Below are positions 8,821 through 17,126 of a DNA stretch of 64,000 nt, one piece after another. The stretch spans positions 186,001 to 250,000 of the forward strand of contig CANNFT010000002.1 in NCBI GenBank assembly GCA_947503895.1, in the 5' to 3' direction. The notes under the pieces were generated by a model. That model made no database searches, was not told the DNA's origin, and was given only the letters and a program-made list of their open reading frames with translations. This stretch comes from an uncultured Saccharospirillaceae bacterium (GTDB taxonomy: Bacteria; Pseudomonadota; Gammaproteobacteria; Pseudomonadales; Oceanobacteraceae). Made by a program: the position numbers and the translations under genes. Position 1 is the stretch's first letter. Each line of letters opens with the position of its first letter.

Positions 8821-10029
8821 ATGCCAGTCAAAATTGAACTCAACAAAAACGCCCGCAATGGGCACAAACCCGTGAAAATATTCACCACCGATATTGATCA
8901 TAAAGCGATGACGCAGTTAAAAAATATTGCGCAATTGCCCATTGTTCATTCACATGTTGCTGCCATGCCAGATGTTCATCTGGGAGTAGGCGCGACGGTA
9001 GGCTCGGTCATTCCAACCGTCGGAGCAATTATCCCAGCAGCAGTCGGCGTCGATATTGGGTGTGGCATGATGGCCGTAAGGTTGTCCATCAAGTCATCTC
9101 AGTTACCGAATCAATTACGCGACATACGATTAGCCATAGAGCGTGCCGTGCCCGTCGGGTTACGTGCACATAAAACGGTTTCCATTCGCAGCGCGGTATG
9201 CAATCGATTGCAGTCTAATGTGAAATATCTATTTGATAAGCATCCTGCTCTTTTAAAAATGATGAAAAAACCAGAAGTACTGTGGGCTAAGCAAATGGCC
9301 ACACTGGGCAGTGGGAATCACTTCATAGAGATGTGTATCGACGAGAGTGACTCCGTTTGGATCATGTTACACAGTGGCAGCAGAGGAATCGGAAATGCAA
9401 TCGGCAATCACTTTATTCGCCTAGCCAAAAAAGATATGCAGGGGCATTTTCAAAATATACCTGACCGTGATCTTGCTTATTTCGTTGAGGGCAATCCTCA
9501 TTTTGACGACTACCTTGAAGCCGTAAATTTTGCACAAGAATACGCACGACTCAACCGAGAAGAAATGATGCAGCTCGTCGTAAGAGCCATCGAACCGTTC
9601 TTGCCCAAGTTTACACTCGATAGACATGCGATCAATTGCCATCATAACTATGTCAATAAAGAGCATCACTTCGGTGCAGATGTAATGGTCACTCGTAAGG
9701 GCGCCATCAATGCAGAAAAAGGAACCCTAGGGATCATACCCGGCAGCATGGGCGCTAAATCTTTTATCGTAAAAGGAAAAGGAGAGGCTGAGTCTTTTTG
9801 TTCTTGTTCACACGGAGCCGGCCGCGTCATGAGTCGTTCCGCAGCAAGAAAAGTGTTTAAACGAGCCGATCTTGAAGCACAAACAAAAGGTGTCGAATGC
9901 CGTAAAGATTCTGCGGTCATAGATGAAATTCCAGCTGCTTACAAAGATATCGATGAAGTGATGGATAATCAGAGCGATTTGGTCGAGGTGGTGCATACCT
10001 TGAAGCAAGTTTTATGCATCAAAGGGTAA
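8821..10029 (+). CDS. rtcB: RNA-splicing ligase RtcB
   Basis: A 402-residue GTP/Mn-dependent 3'-phosphate RNA ligase that repairs or re-joins cleaved RNA. Start MPVKIELNKNARNG matches the family; an upstream in-frame GTG at 8734 has no homology. Mn/guanylate-site motifs are all present: MPDVHLGVGATVGS, the metal Cys in VGVDIGCGMM, GSGNHFIE, MLHSGSRGIGN, CHHNYV, GSMGAKSF and the guanylated His region SHGAGR. No rtcA, rtcR or Ro gene is adjacent, so the usual sigma-54 control is absent. Regulation through the upstream leader RNA is inferred. A terminator follows. Confidence 0.95.
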   Translation: MPVKIELNKNARNGHKPVKIFTTDIDHKAMTQLKNIAQLPIVHSHVAAMPDVHLGVGATVGSVIPTVGAIIPAAVGVDIGCGMMAVRLSIKSSQLPNQLRDIRLAIERAVPVGLRAHKTVSIRSAVCNRLQSNVKYLFDKHPALLKMMKKPEVLWAKQMATLGSGNHFIEMCIDESDSVWIMLHSGSRGIGNAIGNHFIRLAKKDMQGHFQNIPDRDLAYFVEGNPHFDDYLEAVNFAQEYARLNREEMMQLVVRAIEPFLPKFTLDRHAINCHHNYVNKEHHFGADVMVTRKGAINAEKGTLGIIPGSMGAKSFIVKGKGEAESFCSCSHGAGRVMSRSAARKVFKRADLEAQTKGVECRKDSAVIDEIPAAYKDIDEVMDNQSDLVEVVHTLKQVLCIKG

Positions 10030-10042
10030 AACTAAATGAAGC

Positions 10043-10073
10043 GAGCAGGTGGTTGAAAGACGACCTGCTCTTT
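10043..10073 (+). terminator. Intrinsic terminator after rtcB
   Basis: GAGCAGGT (10043-10050) and ACCTGCTC (10063-10070) form a perfect 8-bp stem followed by TTT, 14 bp after the rtcB stop. The following ~420 bp up to 10494 are AT-rich without a recognisable gene. Confidence 0.65.
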
Positions 10074-10494
10074 CGTGATTAAATATTCCTATTACCCATT
10101 GACGACCAATCATTATATTAATGGACGCATTCAAATATTTCTCAATTAAAAATTCACGGTCAATATTCTCAGAAAAGCCTTCACTCGATCGGAGATACTA
10201 GCGAATAAAATGAGTAAAAATTCGCTATTTCGTCGGTCACCTATCAATATCTCAGTCAATTTACATTAAGACAATTTATAAAATCGATCTCATCAATCAC
10301 TCCGCTTTAATGAAAGGATGGCCTACAGGTAATGCGAATAAACTGGGTGTTTATTCGGAAATATATCCAGAAGATTGCAAACCCTTCAATAAGGCTTATG
10401 GTGCTCACACACCTTTAATTGATACAGGTATGTAGCGAACTTAATAGGAACGTTATTTGAAGCGTGAAACAACACAAAATATTTAGGAGTAAGC

Positions 10495-11463
10495 TTGAAA
10501 AATCTCATCATTATTTTCCTCACCCTTGTAGTGAGTATCAGCGCATACGCCAGTAATGGTAAAGTCCTCATTGTCGTCTCGGCCGCAGACTACTTAGATT
10601 TAAAGAATGGTGGAACGGTCGAGTCTGGCTATTTTGTCAGCGAACTGGCTGAAACGATGCGCCAGCTTGAACGTAATAACATTGAGTTTGATATAGCAAC
10701 ACCCGATGGTGTAGCGCCCGTTATCGACGGATACGGACTACAGATGTATTTTTATAAACTGGCAGTCACGTCAAATTGGCCCAAAGACGTTATTAGACTC
10801 AATGCCAGAGCCAAGGAAGAGCGGGCTAAAGACATACAAACCGCGATGAAGCACTTTGGCCGCCTCAAGTTTTCAAATCGTTATGCTAATGAAGAGGTCG
10901 GTAAGTTTCTTGACGACATTGAATACGAAATGAACGCCCGTGAGCTGATCGAAAAACCAATGCTGGTTTTAGAGTCATTAGCCCATGACGCTCGTCTTGC
11001 AGACTATGATGGGCTCTATATTCCGGGCGGTCATGCTCCCAAGACCGACCTGCTATACAACGAATCATTAGGCTTTATCCTAAAGCACTTTCATAACCAA
11101 CAAAAAACAACTGCCATTATATGCCATGCTCCCATTTTACTGCTAACGACAATGGATGGGGTTTATGACCCATTCACACCGTTAACGCAACATCAAAAAG
11201 ATAGCTTAATCTACAAAGGTTATAACATCACTCTCGGAAATAAGTCAGAAGAGGTCATACTTGAAAATTTCTTGTATTTAAGGGGCAGTAAATTACAGTT
11301 TTATGTCGGCGAAAAGGCACGCGAAGCTGGCTTAAAATTGAGTACTGCAAGGTTGCCGTCAATGTCACAGGTAGTGGAAGACAGAGAACTCATTACAGGT
11401 GCTAATCCAGCATCCGTTTATAAATTAACAGAAAAATTTATCTCTAGACTAAAAACACAATAG
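10495..11463 (+). CDS. Secreted DJ-1/PfpI-family protein
   Basis: A 322-residue protein of the class I glutamine amidotransferase-like fold. It begins at a TTG after a strong AGGAGT box 6 nt upstream. The N-terminus [20 protein letters not shown] is a signal peptide, so this member is exported, unlike most cytoplasmic DJ-1/Hsp31 proteins. The nucleophile elbow is AIICHAPILL (Cys), with the acidic/oxyanion region YIPGGHAP. An insertion of about 80 residues, mostly charged and helical (residues ~85-165), lies between the N-terminal and nucleophile halves. Activity (glyoxalase, chaperone or peptidase) cannot be told. No operon partner. Confidence 0.8.
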   Translation: MKNLIIIFLTLVVSISAYASNGKVLIVVSAADYLDLKNGGTVESGYFVSELAETMRQLERNNIEFDIATPDGVAPVIDGYGLQMYFYKLAVTSNWPKDVIRLNARAKEERAKDIQTAMKHFGRLKFSNRYANEEVGKFLDDIEYEMNARELIEKPMLVLESLAHDARLADYDGLYIPGGHAPKTDLLYNESLGFILKHFHNQQKTTAIICHAPILLLTTMDGVYDPFTPLTQHQKDSLIYKGYNITLGNKSEEVILENFLYLRGSKLQFYVGEKAREAGLKLSTARLPSMSQVVEDRELITGANPASVYKLTEKFISRLKTQ

Positions 11464-11608
11464 ATTAGAATGGGCCTTTCTGGTTTTCTAGTTCAAGAAC
11501 GGCCCATACTTATTTTAATGACACTAGCGGCGGCATGAGAGGAATAGCAAGACAACCATTTTTTAAATGGTAGTATTTTTACTAAATTTAGGGCTGTGAT
11601 GTATTAGA

Positions 11609-12205
11609 TTAATCAAATCCTAATGAATCATTCCATTTATTAATAGGGATGCAAGCATACCCATTCAGTTTATACGCTTTAATTTGGTTCATAAATTTTT
11701 CATGTATAACTTGAATACTTGGGGAATCTTTTAGCCTGAATATTTGCCGTTTATCCTCCGGTATTTTAATTAATATTTCTGAATCCAGTGCGAAACGCTC
11801 TACATAATCTACCATGTCGTTTTCGCTATCATAGCCAATATCAGACTTTTCTATATCTATACATTTAATCCAGTTATATACATGCAATAGATGATAGCTA
11901 AGATAATGTTCTTTGATTACATCACCATCGGTACCCTTAACACACTCTGCACCATAAACACCAATTTCATCAATGGCTTTTTTGAAGGCATCAGAGACAA
12001 CCCCTATAGAAGATAATGCGTGATAATCTGTAAATTCTGAATTTGGTTGTAGATCTGAAAATAGATCAAGCGTCAGTTCAAAAGGTCCATCTACGGGCTG
12101 AGTTAAAAATCCTGGTTCTAGGTTTGAACGGATTCTGGGGTAAATGTCTTTGTTTTCCCGTTCTAAAACATAATACTCACCATTTAAATCTAAGTTCACG
12201 TTCAT
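11609..12205 (-). CDS. Polymorphic-toxin immunity protein (DUF1629/Imm-type)
   Basis: A 198-residue acidic cytoplasmic protein with the hallmarks of immunity genes: AT-rich, no export signal, and directly downstream of a toxin C-terminal fragment on the same strand. It resembles the loosely conserved DUF1629/Imm11/Imm43 class by overall pattern (an N-terminal YYVL... strand and a PRIRSNLEP-type turn), but this family call is tentative. It starts at ATG 12205, 37 bp after the upstream fragment. Its base composition is lower in GC than the neighbouring core genes, suggesting transfer. Confidence 0.5.
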   Translation of the reverse strand: MNVNLDLNGEYYVLERENKDIYPRIRSNLEPGFLTQPVDGPFELTLDLFSDLQPNSEFTDYHALSSIGVVSDAFKKAIDEIGVYGAECVKGTDGDVIKEHYLSYHLLHVYNWIKCIDIEKSDIGYDSENDMVDYVERFALDSEILIKIPEDKRQIFRLKDSPSIQVIHEKFMNQIKAYKLNGYACIPINKWNDSLGFD

Positions 12206-12242
12206 TTACCTATTTCCAATTTGTTGTTTTGGTTTCTTTCAA

Positions 12243-12473
12243 TCACATCGCCAGAGAATGGGTGATAAAATGGCCTTTATGATGCCCTTTTGTGTTTTCT
12301 ACTGTTTCGTGCCCCATTCGATCTAAGTCCCTTTCGTTCACCACAAATTTACCCTGACTTCTCGCAACACAAGATTGTTTCTTATTTTTCGTTTTTATTC
12401 CTTCATTACCGGCGCAGCCCACTTGGCCATTAATGTAGCTGTACCCGATGCAAAGTATTGCATTCGAGCCCAA
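12243..12473 (-). CDS. Toxin C-terminal fragment upstream of the immunity gene (likely orphan module)
   Basis: A short frame (~76 codons) on the same strand as, and just upstream of, the immunity gene. It contains RDLDRMGHETVENTKGHHKG, a His-rich stretch that resembles nuclease toxin tips (GHH/HNH-like), but I cannot confirm the family. No good start codon is present (only TTG at 12473) and a stop lies a few codons further upstream, so it is probably the severed tail of a larger polymorphic toxin. It abuts the head-to-head Rhs remnant, suggesting a recombination junction near 12470. Confidence 0.35.
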   Translation of the reverse strand: MGSNAILCIGYSYINGQVGCAGNEGIKTKNKKQSCVARSQGKFVVNERDLDRMGHETVENTKGHHKGHFITHSLAM

Positions 12474-13245
12474 TAGTACACAAAGCTACGTCTTTGTTGC
12501 AGATTCAAGACTGGTTCGACTGGAGCATGAAACTAACCAGTGGTTCTACTACTTAAAAGATCACTTAGGTTCCAGTGATTTCATCATGTCGTCGTCGGGC
12601 TTACCTGTGGAACAAATGCTGTACCATGCTTATGGTAGCGAAGAACAGATTGAAACCGAAACCACAGACGATCACCCGTTTTACACCATTGATGCAGGTT
12701 GGAAACGCACGCTGGAATTAAATGCGGGTGATCAAATCGAAACCGATGGCAATGGCGCAGTCATCGTTGAATCCATCATTGATCTCAATACGATTGCCCC
12801 GACCTATAACTTCACCATTGCGGATTTTAATACTTATTATGTGACCCAGAAGAACGTGCTGGTGCATAATGAGAATTGTAAAGAGAATACTACAAGGAAA
12901 GATAAACTATCTTCCCCAAATCCGGTACGTGAATCAATTAGAGAGGCATGCGAGGATATTAAGCTAGGAAAGGGCACACCAAATGTTCACGCAAAAGGGC
13001 CTAATACTGGTAAGCAAAAAATATATGAAGGAAGAACGAAAGGCACCGAATAGTGGGCTGGAGCAACAGAATGGTTGGTTCCGGGGGATAACGGTGCGCA
13101 CCATAGAATATTGATGCTAAAAACATCAAGAGGAGTAAAGATGGGTTATGTTGAAAATCATAATTATGAAGTTGGTATAAAAACATTTCCAGAACCATCG
13201 CGCCAAGACGGTGGAAGTAAGCCCAAAACAGGAGGTAATAAGTGA
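12448..13245 (+). pseudogene. Rhs-HINT polymorphic toxin remnant, interrupted by an in-frame TAG
   Basis: The frame starts inside an Rhs core (FYYLKDHLGSSDFIMSSSG, YHAYGS). It then jumps into the second half of a pretoxin HINT domain (HPFYTIDAGWKRTLELNAGD ... YNFTIADFNTYYVTQKNVLV-HNEN), so the N-terminal half of HINT is missing. The toxin tip follows but stops at TAG 13051-13053. Reading on in the same frame gives 63 more residues (WAGATEWLVPG, HHRILMLKTS, GYVENHNYEV) to TGA 13243-13245. That true end overlaps the start of the immunity gene by GTGA. The tip is probably a ribonuclease, inferred from its barstar-type partner. No Rhs N-terminus or export signal is present. Confidence 0.8.
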
Positions 13246-13979
13246 CTGAAAAAATGTTGAATCATAACTTTTCAATTTTTATAAAAGACAAGAAAGATAA
13301 TTACGTTAATTTTGGCAATTTCAGTCAGCTTGAAGTACTACAAGATAGTAATAGCTATTTTTTTTCGGCAGGACATATATCACACGAAATTGTAACTCAT
13401 TCAAAAGTTCCGGTAGGAGATCTGCTAATAAAGTTATTGGATAATAATGGTAAGGAGGTATCAATTTTAGACGGAGTAGTTGAAGAAATTGATATTTCTA
13501 AAGCAGGGAATGATTTAAGTGTAATTATGAATGGATCTGGATTACCTCTCATTCGGAATGAAGAAGTTAACATATGGAAAGATCGATTTACAGCATTTCC
13601 AAAAACTACTGGTTTATGGAGAAACGACTGCTTTGAAAGGAAAAAAGCGTGGCTAAATGTAAGCTTACTGGATAAGAGAAAGAAAATTGCATCTAACAAG
13701 AAAGATGTAGAAATTGATGGAAAGGATATACCTGACATTACTAGCTTTTATTGCGCATTTGGCGAAGCTGTATTTGGACCAGGGGGTTACGCAGGAAAAA
13801 GCCTTGATGCTCTTGAAGACTGTCTTACTGGAGCCCTAGACGTTCAGTTACCTATGAATTTAGTTTGGAAACACTCCAGTGAATCCTTAAATGCAATAAA
13901 GTCAAATGGTGATTATGAACAATTTGAAACTCTACAAAAAATCTTCGACAAGCATGGAGTAAATTTAAACCTTAGTTAA
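13242..13979 (+). CDS. Immunity protein with C-terminal barstar domain
   Basis: A 245-residue protein. The C-terminal ~85 residues match barstar: VEIDGKDIPDITSFYCAFGE, then the SLDALEDCLTG helix and the LVWKHSSES strand, as in the barnase inhibitor. The N-terminal ~155 residues are an unrecognised domain. It starts at GTG 13242, five nt after a perfect AGGAGGT, and overlaps the end of the interrupted toxin frame, the typical toxin-immunity coupling. It should bind and block the cognate RNase tip. The gene is intact although the toxin frame is broken. Confidence 0.8.
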   Translation: MTEKMLNHNFSIFIKDKKDNYVNFGNFSQLEVLQDSNSYFFSAGHISHEIVTHSKVPVGDLLIKLLDNNGKEVSILDGVVEEIDISKAGNDLSVIMNGSGLPLIRNEEVNIWKDRFTAFPKTTGLWRNDCFERKKAWLNVSLLDKRKKIASNKKDVEIDGKDIPDITSFYCAFGEAVFGPGGYAGKSLDALEDCLTGALDVQLPMNLVWKHSSESLNAIKSNGDYEQFETLQKIFDKHGVNLNLS

Positions 13980-13989
13980 CTAACATAAT

Positions 13990-14499
13990 GGCGGGTGACG
14001 CGTTGCTCATCCGCCCACTACGACATTTCTATTTCACACTGTAGATTACAAGACTTAAATCTATTCCTTGTAATTTATAATTTCTGGAAATACTGTGAAG
14101 GATCTCATAAGCAATTAGGCCGGATAAGACGTAGTCGCCTTCCGGCTTTTTTGATGGTGGATGACGCCCGAAGTGTCGGACCTTCGCTCATCCACACTAC
14201 AACAGAATCTTGTAGCTGAAGTTTTTGGTTCTACTTGACCGGAGCTGAAATAGATTACGCGATCAAGTCGCGTATTTACGGTGTCTTTTGTTGGAGCGCA
14301 CCCTGTGCGCGATGAATGGTTAATGATGCGAAAATTGATCGCTCGCATGGCGTATCCTAAAGGGCATGAAAGCGCCAACATCATTGCATTAAATTAACAA
14401 ACGTTGTTAGCCGGAAAGCGATTACTTGATACTTTGGATTGCCTTCCGGCTTTTTTGATTTTGGATGACGCCCGAATTATCAGACCATCACGCATCCAC
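13990..14499. repeat. Cluster of hairpin repeats (REP/terminator-like)
   Basis: Three hairpins share a GGATGA...TCATCC theme: 13990-14016, 14157-14195 and 14462-14498. Two of them belong to a duplicated unit (about 14117-14196 and 14409-14499) made of a CCGG-stem terminator (GCCGG...CCTTCCGGCTTTTTTGAT) followed by TGGATGACGCCCGAA and a closing arm. Between the copies is another hairpin (ACGCGATCAAGTCGCGT). No gene is seen in 13980-14547. This fits an extragenic palindromic repeat array between the toxin island and pyrE. Confidence 0.65.
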
Positions 14500-14547
14500 C
14501 CTGGCTAAACCAGCGTCTAGCGCCCGACGTCCGACCCATCAACGTAA

Positions 14548-15195
14548 TCACTCAACGCCATACTGGTTACGATACGCTTCAATCGCAGCAAAGTGATCGT
14601 TGAATGCTTCGGACTGCCCAACGTACTCCAACACTTGCTCCAACTTCACAATACTGATCACAGGGATACCGTAATCGCGTTCAACTTCTTGGATCGCTGA
14701 CAATTCACCTTTACCTTTTTCTTGGCGATCCAGCGCGATGACGACACCTGCAGGTTTGGCGTTACCTTGCTCTTCAAGCAACGCCATCACTTCGCGGATG
14801 GCCGTTCCGGCAGTTATCACATCATCAATAATCAAAATGTTGCCGTCTAACGCTGCACCGACTAATGTGCCGCCCTCGCCATGGGCTTTCTTCTCTTTTC
14901 GATTGAATGCGTAGGGTGTATCACGCTCATGTCGTTCCGATAATGCCATCGCCGTAGTTGCGGCGAGGGGAATCCCTTTGTAGGCTGGGCCAAATAGGAC
15001 ATCGAAGGGGACGCCGGAATTCACGATGGCGGCAGCGTAAGCTTGAGACAATTGGCTCATGGCTTTGCCACTGTTGAACAATCCGGCATTAAAAAAATAG
15101 GGAGAGATTCGGCCAGACTTGAGCTCAAACTCGCCGAACTTTAGCACGCCCTGAGAAATGGCGAACTCGATAAAGGCTTTTTGGTAATCCTGCAT
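14548..15195 (-). CDS. pyrE: Orotate phosphoribosyltransferase
   Basis: A 215-residue enzyme that transfers ribose-5-phosphate from PRPP to orotate, giving OMP. The start [20 protein letters not shown] is typical. The substrate loop is [13 protein letters not shown], and the PRPP-binding motif is [16 protein letters not shown]. Length is normal. It is divergent from the crc-like gene, as in Pseudomonas (crc-pyrE). The 248-bp divergent region should hold both promoters. Confidence 0.97.
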   Translation of the reverse strand: MQDYQKAFIEFAISQGVLKFGEFELKSGRISPYFFNAGLFNSGKAMSQLSQAYAAAIVNSGVPFDVLFGPAYKGIPLAATTAMALSERHERDTPYAFNRKEKKAHGEGGTLVGAALDGNILIIDDVITAGTAIREVMALLEEQGNAKPAGVVIALDRQEKGKGELSAIQEVERDYGIPVISIVKLEQVLEYVGQSEAFNDHFAAIEAYRNQYGVE

Positions 15196-15443
15196 TCAAC
15201 TAACCATTGTCTACACTGAGGGATAAAGGAAATGTAATACTTGTGGCGTATCAACGCCAACTTTGCGGGAAATCAGATTATACTCTTCCGTCAGCCATTT
15301 GGCAGCGCGAAGGTAAGATTCTGTTTTCCAATGTGCTTCCCTTCGCTGTGGCGAAAAAATAAACACAATAATGTTCGTAATTGGTTCTTTGGTACTAAAT
15401 AAAACTTCAGTATCATACCGCATCCGTAATACAAGGACCCTCT

Positions 15444-16211
15444 ATGAAGGTGATTAACATTCAGGTGGACGGCCTAGAGGCTGCTGTTAAAGACGGCTTT
15501 TATGACTGGATTCGTGACCAGGATGCCGATGTGGTCTGCGTACAAAACCTGAAAGCAAAAGAATACCAGCTCAGTGACGACGTCTTGTATCCAGAAGGCT
15601 ACAACGCATATTTCTTCGACGCCGAGCCTGATCATTACAGTGGCGTTGCCGTGATCACGAAAGACATGCCGAAGGCCATTATGACGGGGCTGGCATTTGA
15701 AAGCTGCGATCGTTATGGTCGATACATGCAGGCTGACTTTGAGCATGTTTCGGTGGGTTCGTTGCTCATGCCCAATATTGATGAGCACAATACGCTTGAG
15801 GATAAGTTGGCCTTCCAGCAAGAATTTCTGGAGCATTTAAAGAAAACCAAGCGCAAGCGCCGTGAGTTTATCTTTGCAGGCACGTACTGGGTTGCCCATA
15901 AATCAGTGGACTTGGCGAACTGGTCTGATCATCAAGGCGAGCCAGGGTTTCTGCCCGAAGAACAAGCTTGGTTAGATCAGATCACTGGGCCACTTGAATT
16001 TGTCGACGCATTCCGTGAAGCTAACTTTGGTGAAAATCAGTTTACTTGGTGGCCAGATGCGGAAAAGGCGCGTCGCAATCAAGACGGTTGGCGTTTTGAT
16101 TATCAATTTTGTACGCCTGAGATTCGCCAGTTCATTGTCGACGCTAAAGTCGACCGCGATGCTATGTGGGGCCTGCACGCACCCACCATCATCGAGTATG
16201 AGTTTGATTAA
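15444..16211 (+). CDS. crc: Crc-like catabolite repression control protein (exonuclease III fold)
   Basis: A 255-residue endonuclease/exonuclease/phosphatase-fold protein. It resembles Pseudomonas Crc rather than XthA: ADVVCVQNLKA replaces the metal-binding LQE, FIFAGTYWVAH replaces the GDxN catalytic segment, and FESCDRYGRYMQADF and DGWRFDYQF match Crc. The nuclease residues Glu34 and Asp/Asn151-153 (XthA numbering) are thus lost. In Pseudomonas, Crc acts with Hfq to repress translation of catabolic mRNAs. The start has an AAGGA box 7 nt upstream. Its place next to pyrE supports orthology. Confidence 0.85.
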   Translation: MKVINIQVDGLEAAVKDGFYDWIRDQDADVVCVQNLKAKEYQLSDDVLYPEGYNAYFFDAEPDHYSGVAVITKDMPKAIMTGLAFESCDRYGRYMQADFEHVSVGSLLMPNIDEHNTLEDKLAFQQEFLEHLKKTKRKRREFIFAGTYWVAHKSVDLANWSDHQGEPGFLPEEQAWLDQITGPLEFVDAFREANFGENQFTWWPDAEKARRNQDGWRFDYQFCTPEIRQFIVDAKVDRDAMWGLHAPTIIEYEFD

Positions 16212-16235
16212 TCTGCTCTCACCGCCTGCCTCACT

Positions 16236-16257
16236 CAGAGTCGCAAACGCGACTCTG
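16236..16257. terminator. Hairpin between convergent genes
   Basis: CAGAGTCGC and GCGACTCTG form a perfect 9-bp stem with an AAAC loop, between the end of the crc-like gene and the end of the convergent DUF3047 gene. There is no strong T-run on either side. Confidence 0.55.
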
Positions 16258-16287
16258 ATGATCGCCAGTCTCGTTAGCCAATAATAT

Positions 16288-17001
16288 TCATTTCGGCTGC
16301 GTGGACGTTGCGACCATTCCCTGCTTGATGAATTCTATATCGCCGTAATAACCCGCGGCAGTGCCCTGAGTGTTGTCTGTGTCCGTCATGATGTAAACGT
16401 AATCGATTTGATCAATGGACTCACCAAATGCGCTTTGCCAGTCCGCCGCCACGTCTCTCTGTAGGTATTGCCAACGTTGTACGCTGTGCTCGGGCCCATT
16501 CACAACGAAGGTGAAACTGTTTTCGCTGTTACGCCATTGAGCGCCCGCTGCCAGCTGGCTCGACCAGACATAATGTACTGTTTTTGAACCCCATAGGCTG
16601 TGTCTGCCGACGGTCAGACTGAGCGCAAAATCTCGACTCGCGGGATGCTGTTCATCAAATTGGTTCACCGTGACTTCGATGCCTTCCGAGTTGATGGATT
16701 TCACAGACGGAAAATATTCGATGGCCCACAGCCAAGACAGAATAGGGGTGCGCGCCAACGCGATGTTCACCCGACGTTCGTAGCCTGAGGCTGAGTCCTG
16801 ACTTTCTGCTCGCAGTACCACGCCTTGCTCTAAATCCATGGTTCTTTCGTAGGACGTTTGCCGATGTTGGCTAAACGCAATCCATTGATCTAAGTTTGCG
16901 TCTTTTAACAGAAGGTGCGCTTGTGCAGACGTACACAATAGAAAGCTACTGAACAGCGCGATCACCGCTGAGCCATGACGCGTCGTTTGGGCCTGATGCA
17001 T
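16288..17001 (-). CDS. DUF3047 family exported protein
   Basis: A 237-residue protein with an N-terminal signal peptide ending near SAQAHL. DUF3047 features are visible: LLWAIEYFP-like SWLWAIEYFPS, VHYVWSS, and YIMTDTDNTQGTAAGYYGDI near the C-terminus. Function in this family is unknown; a periplasmic sugar- or ligand-binding beta-sandwich is likely. It stands alone, convergent with the crc-like gene. A dispersed repeat lies just upstream of its start. Confidence 0.85.
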   Translation of the reverse strand: MHQAQTTRHGSAVIALFSSFLLCTSAQAHLLLKDANLDQWIAFSQHRQTSYERTMDLEQGVVLRAESQDSASGYERRVNIALARTPILSWLWAIEYFPSVKSINSEGIEVTVNQFDEQHPASRDFALSLTVGRHSLWGSKTVHYVWSSQLAAGAQWRNSENSFTFVVNGPEHSVQRWQYLQRDVAADWQSAFGESIDQIDYVYIMTDTDNTQGTAAGYYGDIEFIKQGMVATSTQPK

Positions 17002-17032
17002 GATTGATCCTGTGAGATGTGTCTTTAGGGCA

Positions 17033-17126
17033 TACCTCTAATCATTCACTTTAAACTCTGGCCGACAGATCATTCTAAGTTCAAGGCGTGTGTTTGAAGG
17101 TCTAACGGGTTAAATCGAAAAAACAC
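17033..17126. repeat. Dispersed repeat, copy B
   Basis: Copy of the sequence at 6236-6329, in the same orientation, with about 75-80% identity by eye. The rest of the 17002-17544 gap has no recognisable gene. Confidence 0.6.

Noticed and set aside
14115..14384. 89-codon minus-strand frame in the hairpin-repeat region
   Set aside because: It reads through two hairpin repeats and has a composition typical of a shadow frame.
14226..14400. Possible tRNA because of several short hairpins
   Set aside because: No T-arm GTTCGA consensus or acceptor pairing; the hairpins fit the repeat cluster better.
15211..15423. 70-codon minus-strand frame between pyrE and the crc-like gene
   Set aside because: No ribosome-binding site or family features; it occupies the divergent promoter region.
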